Shown piece after piece: positions 34,031-47,139 of a DNA stretch of 64,000 bases. The translations under genes and the position numbers were made by a program. The stretch's first letter is position 1, and each line of letters opens with the position of its first letter. Under the pieces are notes generated by a model. It searched no databases and was not told the origin of the DNA. It was given only the letters and a program-made list of their open reading frames with translations. Source of the DNA: Cololabis saira. Its lineage: Eukaryota > Chordata > Actinopteri > Beloniformes > Belonidae. The stretch is from NCBI RefSeq assembly GCF_033807715.1, contig NC_084592.1, forward strand, positions 30,321,419-30,385,418, given 5' to 3'.

Positions 34031-34581
34031 CAGTGACGTGCGGTGAGGTTCATGGTTGGTGAGGCACTGACTCCTTTAGTGTCAGATTTAGAAATATATA
34101 AACCAAAAAGGGTAGCGTATTCAATTGGCTACTGGTTATTTCATATATCATCAGCATTCTTCACAGAAAAACACACGGGCACACACACGCACGCGCGCAC
34201 ACACGGTACATATTACAGATACGTAAAGGTAAGGGAAAACATGCATTTGCTCTACACCCTCCATGTGTTGGCCGTCGCAATTCTATAATTCATAAAACAT
34301 AAATGAGAGTATAGAGTGGTGTACAAAACCACAGATTAAAATTTTGACCTTTTGTGAAATAGTCAGTTGTTTTTAAAACGTTTAATTCTGATACTTTAAT
34401 CAATTTAATACAGATTTCTCAACAAAAAACATTCAAGAAAAACAAAGAATATTTTATTTGAGGTCAAAATTTAGTTTTTAAATATTCTATTGTATTTTTC
34501 TTAGTCTAATCTCTTTTTTATAAGATTGAAATTAAAAGTGCGGCAGAGTATTGTCTGCCTCACCTTGTGCCTTTTTCACTG
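34031..34581. mobile_element. Possible non-autonomous DNA transposon with CAGTGA ends
   Basis: The left end CAGTGACGTGCGGTGAGG, with GGTGAGGCACTGA soon after, is partly mirrored at the right (CAGTGAAAAAGGCACAAGGT GAGGCA on the other strand). A CA-rich stretch lies near 34180-34205. No target duplication was seen. Confidence 0.4.
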
Positions 34582-35310
34582 CGGTTTTATTTCCCATCTG
34601 CAAAACTAAATATATCACTAACAAACATTAAACTTTAATGGTTAAAGACATTAGCCAGACTGTGGACAATCAGGTCAAATCAAAGTGAGCCGAGATCACC
34701 TAGGAGAGGTGGTCTTGGCCCGATTCCATTCGAGACCTCAAGCGGTTCATTTTTTTTATTTGTAGTGAGAACATAATCGACACAGCAACCGACACAACTC
34801 CATTCATGTGTATGTGCTACCGCGGCGCAGGGAGAAAAGTCGGTGCAGCCTCCACCACCTTCTCTCCTATTGGACGTGCCGAGATGTCACAGCGCGGCGC
34901 GGTGAAATTAAAAAATGTTCAATTCGGGCAGGTTTGCGCAGCGCAAACGCAACGGCAGGCAGCCTCTCACCCGCCCCGAGCTCGGCGGCAGAGCGGTTCG
35001 CTCTTGCGCCGGTAGCACATAAATGAATGGGAAAGCCGGCGGCAGTCGCCACTTTGCGCCCTCTCTGTGAAAGGGGCTTGTTGTTTATCCCATGGTGCGG
35101 AAGAAGAAACACCTTCCGCGTTCATTTCTGACCAATCAGAGAACAGCTGGTTCGCGCATGGCATTTGTTAACAGCTTTGAACCGCTACAGACGTTTGCCT
35201 TGTGAACACAAACTCCACAAACAAGAAACGAAACAACTATCGATTTAGCCCCTGAATCGGAACAAAATAAACGGGCCACAGGTGTGAAAGCACCCTAAAA
35301 TCCTTGAGAA
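34582..35310. other. Unassigned, partly GC-rich
   Basis: 34800-35160 is GC-rich with many CpG. It holds CCTATTGGAC and GACCAATCAGAG CCAAT-type motifs and a GGTGTGAAAGCACC phrase near 35281. It may be a decayed DNA element. I found no exon. Confidence 0.35.
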
Positions 35311-35758
35311 AGCAAATTTCAAGAACTGCCTATTTTCATCTACGTAATATTGCCAAAATCAGACACATCCTGTCACTGAAAGATGCAGAAAAAAATAGTG
35401 CATGCATTTGTCACCTCAAGGTTACATTACTGTAACTCCTTGTTATCAGGCTGTACCAGCAAGACCCTGAAGTCTCTCCAGCTGGTTCAGAATGCCGCTG
35501 CTCGTGTGCTAACAAGAACTGGGAAAAGAGACCATATCACCCCAATATTAGCCTCTTTACACTGGCTCCCTGTAAAAGCCAGAACAGAGTTTAAAGTCCT
35601 CCTCCTCACCTATAAAGTCCTGAATGGTCAGGCTCCATCCTACCTCAAAGAACTCATAGTCCCCTACTATCCTGCGAGATCTCTGCACTCACAGAATGCA
35701 AGATTACTTGTTCTTCCTACTGTAACCCTTTTAAGAAGGAAAAGAATAATAAAGGGAA
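35311..35758 (+). pseudogene. L2-type LINE ORF2 fragment, cut off by the family-B array
   Basis: 35383-35758 reads as about 120 residues of the region after the reverse transcriptase core of L2-like elements: HAFVTSRLHYCNSLLSGC, LQLVQNAAARVLTRT, HITPILASLHWLPV and LLTYKVLNGQAP. Just upstream, in another frame, AYFHLRNIAKIRHILS belongs to the same protein, so an A-run frameshift lies near 35388. The protein's last part, seen in the copy at 14.2 kb, is missing: sequence switches at about 35758 to ATTAAAGCTGCAAGCAGC, the head of the first array unit. Confidence 0.85.
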
Positions 35759-37311
35759 ATTAAAGCTGCAAGCAGCGATGAACGGGCCCTCGCACTCACG
35801 GCCACCGCCCCCATAAGCATATCAGAAATGAAATCAGATGAAGGGGGGCACGCTTTTTGGCGTCTAGCGTCGCCACGGTAACACTTTTGAAAGAGAAAAG
35901 TAATGCGCGTAGTCGCAGGATGGAGACGCACGTTTTGATGTATAACACACCTGGGTGCACGTTACGGTTCGGGCCGTATTAACTGCCGAAGGAATGGCAT
36001 AAATTGCGCCAAAGTGACACGATTAATTCAAAATGGCTGACTTCCTGTTCGGTTTCGGCCATGTCGCCAAGAGACTTTTCTTTAAGTTGTGTACTGATAC
36101 AGGTGTGTAGCGATTTTTGTGCATGTACGTCAAACCGTATTGTGGGGCTTGAGGCACAAAGTTTTCCGGGGGGCGCTGTTGAGCCATTTTGCCACGCCCA
36201 TTAATGTAAACCATTAAATATCAAATTTTTTTTTTTAAGTTGCGACATGATACAGGTGTGTACCGATTTTCGTGCATGTACGTCAAACCGTATTGTGGGG
36301 CTTGAGGTACAAAGTTTTCCGGGGGGCGCTGTTGAGCCATTTTTCCACGCCCATTAATACAAACCATGAAATATCAAATTTATCGCCAGGCCTGCCTTGC
36401 ATGCAAAATTTGGTGACTTTTGGGGAACTATCAAATATGGACCAATCAGATGAAGGGGGGGTGCGCTTGTTGGCGTCTAGCGTCGCCACGGTAACACTTT
36501 TGAAAGAGAAAAGTAATGCGCGTAGTCGCAGGATGGAGACGCACATTTTGATGTATAACACATCTGGGTGCACGTTACGGTTCGGGCTGTATTAATTCTC
36601 GAAGGAATGGCATATATTGCTCCAAAATTACGCGATTAATTCAGAATGTTCAAAATGGCCGACTTCCTGTTCGGTTCCGGCCATGGCGCCAAGAGACTTT
36701 TCTTTAAGTTGCGACATGATACAGGTGTGTACCGATTTTCGTTCATGTACGTCAAACCGTATTATGGGGCTTGAGGCGCAAAGTTTTTTCTGTCTGAACC
36801 AACCAGATGACGGGTGGGCGCGCTTTTTGGCGTCTAGCGTCGCCACGGTAATGCTTTTGAAAGAGAAAAGTAATGCGCATAGTCGCAGGATGGAGACGCA
36901 CGTTTTGATGTATAACACACCTGGGTGCACGTTACGGTTCGGGCCGTATTAACTGCCGAAGGAATGGCATAAATTGCGCCAAAATTACACAATTAATTCA
37001 AAATGGCCGACTTCCTGTTCGGTTTTGGCCATGGCGCCAAGAGACTTTTCTTTAAGTTGTGTACTGATACAGGTGTGTAGCGATTTTTGTGCATGTACGT
37101 CAAACCGTATTGTGGGGCTTGAGGCACAAAGTTTTCCGGGGGGCGCTGTTGAGCCATTTTGCCACGCCCATTAATGTAAACCATTAAATATCAAATTTTT
37201 CGCCAGGCCTCACTTGCATGCAAAATTTGGTGACTTTTTGGGCACGTTTAGGGGGGCAAAAAGGCCCTCCTTTCGTCAGAAGAAAAAAGAAAAAAGAAAG
37301 AAAAAAGAAAG
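35759..37311 (+). repeat. Array unit 1
   Basis: The 128-bp subrepeats are missing: the head passes straight into a core after ATCAGAAATG. X-box cores lie near 35870, 36485 and 36838. It ends in an AG-rich tract instead of (AAT)n. Confidence 0.85.
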
Positions 37312-37837
37312 AATTAAAGCTGCAAGCAGCGATGAACGGGCCCTCGCACTCACGTCCACCGCCCCCCATAAGCATATCAGAAATGACACCACCCACGACT
37401 CTCTATGTCAAACCATTCAAAAGTTATAGCAGAAAAAAGGAACCACCAATCAGAAGAAGGGGCGGGGCTAATTCAGGCCAATGAAGGTCAGGGACTCCAT
37501 ACAGAGTCTGATGACACCACCCACGACTCTCTATGTCAAAGCTTTCAAAAGTTATGGCAGAAAATCGGGACAACCAATCAGAAGAAGGGGCGGGGCTAAT
37601 TCTTGCCAATGAAGGTCAAGGACTCAATACCGAGTCCCCTGACACCACCCACGACTCTTTATGTCAAACCATTCAAAAGTTATGGCAGAGAAAAGTATTC
37701 TAGGGTGCGCTGTTGAGCCGTTAGGCAACGCCCATTAATGCAAACCATGAAATATCAAATGTATCAACAGGCCTGGCTTGAATGCAAAATTTGGTGACTT
37801 TGGTGACAAAAATTGCTCACAAAAGATTCAGCATTTA

Positions 37838-37903
37838 GCCAGGCTCGAACTCTCAACCTCTGGGACCAAAGACCGCAATGATCAGGTTGAGCTACATGTC
37901 AGC
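37838..37903 (-). repeat. tRNA-like sequence (SINE-type head)
   Basis: On the minus strand GTAGCTCAACCTGATCA resembles an A box and GAGTTCGAGCC a B box, spaced as in a tRNA gene. The stems are imperfect, so it is a tRNA-derived repeat rather than a working tRNA. Confidence 0.65.
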
Positions 37904-38090
37904 TTAGCTATATCTGTGACTTACTAGCTTATGACAGACCAAAATAGCGATAAAAATATGGAACCATTTTTTCCTAATTTTTTTAATATTTGTAAGGTAT
38001 AAATATTAGTAAAACACTATATTTTATATTATTACTTTTTCTGTAATCATTCTACCGAGGTTCTAACCGGGCTGAGCACGGGACTATTTC

Positions 38091-38221
38091 TGACGTCACC
38101 ACATTACAACAGCTGATCGGTCGGGGGGCGGGGCCGTCATCACCCTACTCGCCACTGATTGGTCGGGGGGCGGGGCCGTCATCACCCTACTCGCCACTGA
38201 TTGGTCGGGGGGCGGGGCCGG
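38091..38221. repeat. CRE plus 42-bp CCAAT/GC-box minisatellite, three copies
   Basis: TGACGTCA at 38091-38098, then three copies of a 42-bp unit containing GATTGGTCGGGGGGCGGGG (first copy GATCGG) and TCATCACCCTACTCGCCACT. Confidence 0.9.
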
Positions 38222-40382
38222 CAGACGTTTGAATCAGGAAGCGGGAGTCAAACCATTAAAAAGTTATAGCAGAAAAAAGGGACAACCAATCAGAAGAAGG
38301 GGCGGGGCTAATTAAGGCCAACGAAGCTCAAGGACTCATTACAGAGTCCCATGACACCACCCACAACTTCCTATGTCAAACCATTCAAAAGTTATGGCAG
38401 AGAAAAGTATTCTAGGGGGCGCTGTTGAGCTGTTAGGCCACGCCCATTAATGCAAACCATGAAATATGAAATTTATCGCCAAGTCTGGCTTGCATGCAAA
38501 ATTTGGTGACTTTTGGAGAACTATCAAATATGGACCAATCAGATTTCAAAATGGCCGACTTCCTGTTCGGTTTCGGCCATGGCGCCAAGAGACTTTTCTT
38601 TAAGTAGTGACATGATACAGGTGTGTAGCGATTTTCGTGCATGTACGTCAAACCGTATTGTGGGGCTTGAGGCACAAAGTTTTCCGGGGGGCGCTGTTGA
38701 GCCATTTTGCCACGCCCATTAATGCAAACCATGAAATATCAAATTTATCGCCAGGCCTGGCTTGCGTGCCAAATTTGGTGCCTTTTGGGGAACTATCAAA
38801 TATGGACCAATCAGATGAAGGGGGGGGTGCGCTTGTTGGCGTCTAGCGTCGCCACGGTAACACTTTAGAAAGAGAAAAGTAATGCGTGTAGTCGCAGGAT
38901 GGAGACGCACATTTTGATGTATAACACATCTGGGTTCACGATACGGTTCGGGCCGTATTAATTCTCGAAGGAATGGCATAAATTGCTCCAAAATTACGTG
39001 ATTAATTCAGAATGTTCAAAATGGCCAACTTCCTGTTCTGTTTCGGCCAAGGCGCCAAGAGACTTTTCTTTAAGTAGTGACATGATACAGGTGTGTAGCG
39101 ATTTTCGTCCATGTACGTCAAACCGTATTGTGGGGCTTGAGGCGCAAAGTTTTTTCTGTCTGAACCAATCAGATGAAGGGTGGGCGCGCTTTTCGGCGTC
39201 TAGCGTCGCCACGGTAACACTTTTGAAAGAGAAAAGTAATGCGTGGTGTCGGAGGATGGAGACGCACATTTTGATGTATAACACACCTGGGTGCACGTTA
39301 CGGTTCGGGCCGTATTAACTGCCGAAGGAAGGCATAAATTTCGCCAAAATGACACGATTAATTCAAAATGGCCGACTTCCTGTTCGGTTTCTCGACTTGG
39401 CGCCCAGAGACTTTTCTTTAAGTTGGGTCATGATACAGGTGTGTACCGATTTTCGTGCATGTACGTCAAAACGTATCGTGGGGCTTGAGGCACAAAGTTT
39501 TCAAGGGGGCGCTGTTGAGCCATTTTGCCACGCCCATTAATGCAAACCATTAAATATAAAATTTTTCGCCAGGCCTGACTTGCATGCAAAATTTGGTGAC
39601 TTTTTGGGCACGTTTAGGGGGGCAAAAAGGCCCTCCTTTCGTCAGAAAAATAATAATAATAATAATAATTAAAGCTGCAAGCAGCGATGAACGGGCCCTC
39701 GCACTCAGGACCACCGCCCCCCATTAGCATATCAGAAATGACACCACCCACGACTTCCTATGTCAAACCATTCAAAAGTTATAGCAGAAAAAAGGGACAA
39801 CCAATCAGAAGAAGGGGCGGGGCTAATTCAGGCCAATGAAGGTCAAGGACTCCATACAGAATCTGATGACACCACCCACGACTCTCTATGTCAAACCATT
39901 CCAAAGTTATAGCAGAAAATCGGGACAACCAATCAGAAGAAGGGGCGGGGCTAATTAAGGCCAACGAAGCTTAAGAACTCATTACAGAGTCCTATGACAC
40001 CACCCACGACTTCCTATGTCAAACCATTCAAAAGTTATAGCAGAAAAAAGGGACAACCAATCAGAAGAAGGGGTGGGGCTAATTCAGGCCAATGAAGGTC
40101 AAGGACTCCATACAGAGTCCCATGACACCACCCACAACTTCCTATGTCAAACCATTCAAAAGTTATGGCAGAGAAAAGTATTCTAGGGGGCGCTGTTGAG
40201 CCGTTAGGCCATGCCCATTAATGCAAACCGTGAAATATCAAATTTATCGCCAAGTCTGTCTTGCATGCAAAATTTGGTGACTTTTGGAGAACTATCAAAT
40301 ATGGACCAATCAGATTTCAAAATGGCCGACTTCCTGTTCGGTTTCGGCCATGGCTCCAAGAGACTTTTCTTTAAGCTGTGCC

Positions 40383-41914
40383 CAGGCCCCCAGTCTCGCG
40401 CTCAGCAGGCACGCCGATTTTTTCCAGTGGCCAGCCGCGGTACTGCAACAAAAAATCCCATGGGGCCCAGAAAGCTTTTTTCCCATAGACCGCAATAGTA
40501 AAAGAGAAGCCTCTAAAACTGTTCACAGGACACCTCCAGCTGTAATCACCGGCAATTACTAATCTTTGTATTCTATATTTTTAAGTCATGGACTTTATAT
40601 CCGTCAAAAATGTTTTATAACGGCCAGAAAAGTCAAAGAAAAGTCTCTTTCTGGGCGTGACGTCACGGCTTTGTCCGTGCACTCGCAAAGCGCGGTCGTG
40701 TGTGTCTCGGGAACGAGCATGGCTGAATCTAAGCCGTTCGGCGGAATAATCACTCAGAAAAGTGGAAAACACGGCTCAAAGGTGTGTTTTTGTGGTCTCT
40801 TAATTTTTTTTTCCATGACAAAAGACATTGGGTTTATAATAAAACCTCAGTAAACGAGGGGGAGCTGCTCTGATCAGTGTTGAGCAGCAGCTGAGCAGGA
40901 GACCCTCTGTCATTCATTGAGCTGGAGCTGCGCGCTATGGCACAGAGCTCAGGTGGGACGCTCAGGTCACACTCGGTCTAAACGCCCTGACCAGGGGGAT
41001 CACAGACGGAAATGTTTAATAGCAAGAATAATAATGGTTTGTCATTCTTGTACTTAAACATTTCCGTTGTAGCCAACGGTGTATGGTTTGTGAAAATAAG
41101 ATATCAGGCAGGAATAACACTTAATGTGAGCCCAGAAGCTGTAAAAGAATCAGAGAAAATGCAAAGTTAATTACGCCTAACATTCTGCACGATCATTAAT
41201 AGACAAAAAGATTTACCCAAAGGTATATAGATAAATAGCATATGACAGCTTGTGTTATTGTGGGGAATCCCATGTGTTTTTTTGTTTGTTTGTTTTTATA
41301 AAGATGACTCGTTTTATCCTTACTCAAAAAAATAAAACTCCACAAATTAACCACATTTAAACATAATATTTGACATATTTAAACATAATACTTGACAAAA
41401 CTTGTAATACAAAAAATATTTGTCTTAATGTAAGTAATAAACTTGGGAAGTTTCATGGTGATACCTGCTATTTACATTTTTACCCTATTTTAGCCTATTA
41501 ACCTGGGGTGTCTCATCTTAAATAAAAATGACTCGTTTTATCTTTAATTAAAAAAAACACACAAATGAACCATGTATAGTCTATAACCATGACTTTGAGA
41601 ACAGCATCGGTTGATTTGCCCTATAAATCCCTAATTTCATTGTGTACATCTATCATTACCGGTCTGAAGGACTCATGAGCGCGCAGCGCTTGTCCAGAGC
41701 GCGCAGGGCTCGTTCACATTGCCCCGGGGCATGATGGGAGGCCCCAGAGCATCATGGGAGGTGACTCAACTGCGCATGCTCTATGGGCCCGTGTACCAGG
41801 AAGTAAACCAGGAAGTCAGAAATTTTTTCGGCGGATGCGCTGGCTGAGCAGAATGCATTGAAATGAATGGGCGGCCATTTTTGGTACGGTATCCAGTTAT
41901 ATAATACATCCATG
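40383..41914 (+). mobile_element. Insertion in unit 3 with 8-bp target duplication (hAT or P-type)
   Basis: GCTGTGCC at 40375-40382 is repeated at 41915-41922, and other units read straight through the equivalent site (AAGTTGTGCCATGATACAGG at 54.84 kb), so this is a clean insertion of about 1.53 kb. Eight-base duplications are made by hAT and P elements. The ends (CAGGCCCCCAG and, reversed, CATGGATGTATT) share only a few bases, so the class is open. Inside, a CRE (TGACGTCA, 40658-40665) lies upstream of a possible short first exon. No transposase domain is visible. Confidence 0.75.
40719..40781 (+). CDS. Possible first coding exon with splice donor
   Basis: ATG at 40719 opens MAESKPFGGIITQKSGKHGS, then reaches AAAG/GTGTGT, a plausible splice donor at 40782. 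The exon lies about 55 bp downstream of a CRE in CpG-rich sequence, as a promoter-proximal exon would. Beyond the donor the frame becomes low-complexity and ends at about 40853. I do not recognise the peptide with certainty. A start of a transposase or THAP-type protein would fit the host element, but no zinc-binding residues are visible in this exon. No downstream exon was found in the insertion. Low confidence. Confidence 0.25.
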
Positions 41915-42956
41915 GCTGTGCCATGATACAGGTGTATAGCGATTTTGGTGCATGTACGTCAAACCGTATTGTGGGGCTTGAGGCACAAAGTTTTCCGGGG
42001 GGCGCTGTTGAGCCATTTTGCCACGCCCATTAATGCAAACCATGAAATATCACATTTATCGCCAGTCCTGGCTTGCGTGCCAAATTTGGTGCCTTTTGGG
42101 GAACTATCAAATATGGACCAATCAGATGAAGGGGGGGTGCGCTTGTTGGCGTCTAGCGTCGCCACGGTAACACTTTTGAAAGAGAAAAGTAATGCGTGTA
42201 GTCGCAGGATGGAGACGCACATTTTGATGTATAACACATCTGGGTTCACGATACGGTTCGGGCCGTATTAATTCTCGAAGGAATGGCATATATTGCTCCA
42301 AAATTACGCGATTAATTCAGAATGTTCAAAATGGCCGACTTCCTGTTGCGCCAAGAGACTTTTCTTTAAGTTGCGACATGATACAGGTGTGTAGCGATTT
42401 TCGTTCATGTACGTCAAACCGTATTGAGGGGCTTGAGGCGCAAAGTTTTTTCTGTCTGAACCAATCAGATGAAGGGTGGGCGCGCCTTTTGGCGTCTAGC
42501 GTAGCCACGGTAACGCTTTTGAAAGAGAAAAGTAATGCATGGTGTCGGAGGATAGAGACGCACATTTTGATGTATAACACACCTGGGTGCACGTTACGGT
42601 TCGGGCCGTATTAACTGCAGAAGGAAGGCATAAATTTCGCCAAAATGACACGATTAATTCAAAATGGCCGTCTTCCTGTTCGGTTTCTCGACATGACGCC
42701 CAGAGACTTTTCTTTAAGTTGGGCCATGATACAGGTGTGTACCGATTTTCGTGCATGTACGACAAACCGCATTGTGGGGCTTGAGGCACAAAGTTTTCCG
42801 GGGGGCGCTGTTGAGCCATTTTGCCACGCCCATTAATGTAAACCATTAAATATCAAATTTTTCGCCAGGCCTGACTTGCATGCAAAATTTGGTGACTTTT
42901 TGGGCACGTTTAGGGGGGCAAAAAGGCCTTCCTTTTGTCAGAAAAATAATACAAAG

Positions 42957-43069
42957 AATTCCTACAGATACAATAGGGCCTTCGCACTGAAGTTGCTCGG
43001 GCCCTAATAACGCGAAGAATTCCTACAGATACAATAGGGCCTTCGCACTGAAGGTGCTCGGGCCCTAAT
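42957..43069 (+). repeat. Two hairpin modules at end of unit 3
   Basis: TCCTACAGATACAATAGGGC with a GGGCC...CGCACT / AGTGC or TTGC...GGGCCC hairpin, repeated with a 61-bp period, passing directly into the next unit head. Confidence 0.85.
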
Positions 43070-44706
43070 TAAAGCTGCAAGCAGCGATGAACGGGCCCTC
43101 GCACTCACGGCCACCGCCCCCCATAAGCCTATCAGAAACGACACCACCCACGACTTCCTATGTGAAACCATTCAAAAGTTATAGCAGAAAAAAGGGACAA
43201 CCAATCAGAAGAAGGGGCGGGGCTTATTCAGGCCAATGAAGGTCAAGGACTCCATAAAGAATCTGATGACACCACCCACGACTCTCTATGTCAAACCATT
43301 CCAAAGTTATAGCAGAAAATCGGGACAACCAATCAGAAGAAGGGGCGGGGCTAATTAAGGCCAACGAAGCTTAAGGACTCATTACAGAATCCCATGACAC
43401 CACCCACAACTTCCTATGTCAAACCATTGAAAAGTTATGGCAGAGAATAGTATTCTAGGGGGCGCTGTTGAGCCGTTAGGCCACGCCCATTAATGCAAAC
43501 CATGAAATATCAAATTTATCGCCAAGTCTGTCTTGCATGCAAAATTTGGTGACTTTTGGAGAACTATTAAATATGGACCAATCAGATTTCAAAATGGCCG
43601 ACTTCCTGTTCGGTTTCGGCCATGGCGCCAAGAGACTTTTCTTTAAGTTGCGCCATGATACAGGTGTGTACCGATTTTGGTGCATGTACGTCAAACCGTA
43701 TCGTGGGGCTTGAGGCACAAAGTTTTCAAGGGGGCGCTGTTGAGCCATTTTTCCACGCCCATTAATACAAACCATGAAATATAAATTTATCGCCAGGCCT
43801 GCCTTGCATGCAAAATTTGGTGACTTTTGGGGAACTATCAAATATGGACCAATCAAATGAAGGGTGGCGCGCTTTTTGGCGTCTAGCGTCGCCACGGTAA
43901 CACTTTTGAAAGAGAAAAGTAATGCGCGTAGTCGCAGGATAGAGACGCACATTTTGATGTATAACACATCTGGGTTCATGATACGGTTCGGGCCGTATTA
44001 ATTCTCGAAGGAATGGCATATATTGCTCCAAAATTACGTGATTCATTCAGAATGTTCAAAATGGCCGACTTCCTGTTCGGTTTCGACCATGGTGCCAAGA
44101 GACTTTTCTGTAAGTTGCAACATGATACAAGTGTGTACCGACTTTCGTTCATGTACATCAAACCGTATTATGGGGCTTGAGGCGCAAAGTTTTTTCTGTC
44201 TGAACCAATCAGATGAAGGGTGGGCGCGCTTTTTGGCGTCTAGCGTCGCCACGGTAACGCTTTTGAGAGAGAAAAGTAATGCGTGGTGTCGGAGGATGGA
44301 GACGCACATTTTGATGTATAACACACCTGGGTGCTCGTTACGGTTCGGGCCGTATTAACTGCCGAAGGAATGGCATAAATTTCGCCAAAATGACACGACT
44401 AATTCAAAATGGCCGACATCCTGTTCGGTTTCGGGCATGACGCCAAGAGACTTTTCTTTAAGTTACGTCATGATACAAGTGTGTCGCGATTTTCGTGCAT
44501 GTACGTCAAACCGTATCGTGGGGCTTGAGGCACAAAGTTTTCAAGGGGGCGCTGTTGAGCCATTTTGCCACGCCCATTAATGCAAACCATGAAATATCAA
44601 ATTTTTCACCAGGCCTGGCTTGGGTGCAAAATTTGGTGACTTTTTGGGCACGTTTAGGGGGGCAAAAAGGCCCTCCTTTCGTCAGAAAAATAATAAGAAT
44701 AATAAT
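43067..44706 (+). repeat. Array unit 4
   Basis: Three subrepeats, a tail-type segment, and cores near 43888 and 44245. It ends with an AATAAG/AAT tract. Confidence 0.85.
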
Positions 44707-46456
44707 AATTAAAGCTGCAAGCAGCGATGAACGGGCCCTCGCACTCACGGCCACCGCCCCCCATAAGCATATCAGAAATGACACCACCCACGACTATGTC
44801 AAACCATTCAAAAGTTATAGCAGAAAAAAGGGACAACCAATCAGAAGAAGGGGCGGGGCTAATTCAGGCCAATGAAGGTCAAGGACTCCATACAGAATTT
44901 GATGACACCACCCACGACTCTCTATGTCAAACCATTCCAAAGTTATAGCAGAAAATCGGGACAACCAATCAGAAGAAGGGGCGGGGCTAATTAAGGCCAA
45001 CGAAGCTCAAGGACTCCATAACGAATCTGATGATACCACCCACGACTCTCTATGTCAAACCATTCAAAAGTTATAGCAGAAAATCGGGACAACCAATCAG
45101 AAGAAGGGGCGGGGCTAATTAAGGCCAACGAAGCTCAAGGACTCCATACAGAGTCCCATGACACCACCCACAACTTCCTATGTCAAACCATTCAAAAGTT
45201 ATGGCAGAGAAAAGTATTCTAGGGGGCGCTGTTGAGCCGTTAGGCCACGCCCATTAATGCAAACCATGAAATATCAAATTTATCGCCAAGTCTGTCTTGC
45301 ATGCCAAATTTGGTGACTTTTGGTGAACTATCAAATATGGACCAATCAGATTTCAAAATGGCCGACTTCCTGTTCGGTTTCGGCCATGGCTCCAAGAGAC
45401 TTTTCTTTAAGCTGTGACATGATACAGGTGTGTACCGATTTTCGTGCATGTACATCAAACCGTATTGTGGGGCTTGAGGCACAAAGTTTTCCGGGGGGCG
45501 CTGTTGAGCCATTTTGCCACGCCCATTAATGCAAACCATGAAATATTAAATTTATCGCCAGGCCCTGCTTGCGTGCCAAATTTGGTGCCTTTTGGGGAAC
45601 TATCAAATATGGACCAATCAGATGAAGGGGGGGTGCGCTTGTTGGCGTCTAGCGTTGCCACGGTAACACTTTTGAAAGAGAAAAGTAATGCGTGTAGTCG
45701 CAGGATGGAGACGCACATTTTGATGTATAACACATCTGGGTTCACGTTACGGTTCGGGCCGTATTAATTCTCGAAGGAATGGCATATATTGCTCCAAAAT
45801 TACGTGATTAATTCAGAATGTTCAAAATGGCCGACTTCCTGTTCGGTTTCGGCCACGGCGCCAAGAGACTTTTCTTTAAGTTGCGACATGATACAGGTGT
45901 GTACCGATTTTCGTTCATGTACGTCAAACCGTATTATGGGGCTTGAGGCGCAAAGTTTTTTCTGTCTGAACCAATCAGATGAAGGGTGGGCACACTTTTT
46001 GGCGTCTAGCGTTGCCACGGTAACGCTTTTGAAAGAGAAAAGTAATGCGTGGTGTCGGAGGATGGAGACGCACATTTTGATGTATAACACACCTGGGTGC
46101 ACGTTACGGTTCGGGCCGTATTAACTGCCGAAGGAAGGCATAAATTTCGCCAAAATGACACGATTAATTCAAAATGGCCGACTTCCTGTTCGGTTTCTCG
46201 ACATGACGCCCAGAGACTTTTCTTTAAGTTGGGCCATGATACAGGTGTGTACCGATTTTCGTGCATGTACGACAAACCGCATTGTGGGGCTTGAGGCACA
46301 AAGTTTTCAAGGTGGCGCTGTTGAGCCATTTTACCACACCCATTAATGCAAACCATTAAATATCAAATTTTTCGCCAGACCTGGCTTGCATGCAAAATTT
46401 GGTGACTTTTTGGGCACGTTTAGGGGGGCAAAAAGGCCTTCCTTTTGTCAGAACAA

Positions 46457-46487
<31 letters not shown>

Positions 46488-46615
46488 AAGAAGAAGAAGA
46501 ATTCCTGCAATTACAATAGGGCCTTCGCACTGCAAGTGCTCGGGCCCTAATAAAAAAAATACAAATAATTCCTACAGATACAATAGGGCCTTCGCACTGA
46601 AGGTGCTCGGGCCCT
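44707..46615 (+). repeat. Array unit 5
   Basis: Four subrepeats, and cores near 45655 and 46010 with the variant TTTCTCGACATGACGCCCAG. It ends in (AAG)n at 46457-46500 and two hairpin modules. It is the closest match to the inverted unit at 7.7-9.2 kb. Confidence 0.85.
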
Positions 46616-46618
46616 AAT
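46500..46618 (+). repeat. Two hairpin modules at end of unit 5
   Basis: One module has the loop variant CACTGCAAGTGC (the same as at 3721 and 58.15 kb), the other CACTGAAGGTGC. Confidence 0.85.
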
Positions 46619-47139
46619 TAAAGCTGCAAGCAGCAATGAACGGGCCCTCGCACTCACGTACACCGCCCCCCATAAGCATATCAGAAATTACACCACCCAC
46701 GACTCTCTATGTCAAACCATTCAAAAGTTATAGCAGAAAAAAGGAACAACCAATCAGAGGAAGGGGCGGGGCTAATTCAGGCCAATGAAGGTCAAGGACT
46801 CATTACAGAGTCCCATGACACCACCCACAACTTCCTATGTCAAACCATTCAAAAGTTATGGCAGAGAAAAGTATTCTAGGGGGCGCTGTTGAGCCGTTAG
46901 GCCACGCCCATTAATGCAAACCATGAAATATCAAATTTATCGCCAAGCCTGCCTTGCATGCAAAATTTGGTGACTTTTGGAGAACTATCAAATATGGACC
47001 AATCAGATGAAGGGGACGAGTGCTTTTTCACGTCTAGCGTCGCCACGGTAACACTTTTGAAAGAGAAAAGTAATGTGCGTCGTCGCAGGAAAGAGACGCA
47101 CATCTTGATGTAAAAAAAACACAAAATTTGCAGCATAAT

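Larger units (their letters stand above)
37312..39666 (+). repeat. Array unit 2
   Basis: Subrepeats at 37389-37690, then a tRNA-like/AT-rich/minisatellite cassette (37800-38250), a further subrepeat, and cores near 38850 and 39205. It ends (AAT)n. Confidence 0.85.
39667..43066 (+). repeat. Array unit 3, carrying an inserted element
   Basis: Four 128-bp subrepeats begin at 39740, 39868, 39996 and 40124 with exact 128-bp spacing. A foreign insertion lies at 40383-41914. Cores lie near 42160 and 42505. Two hairpin modules end the unit. Confidence 0.85.

Noticed and set aside
38091..38125. MHC class II-type promoter module (X2-like CRE followed by Y-box)
   Set aside because: TGACGTCA and CTGATTGG occur near each other, but no X1 box lies directly upstream and no gene follows. 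They are better described as separate motifs in a repeat.
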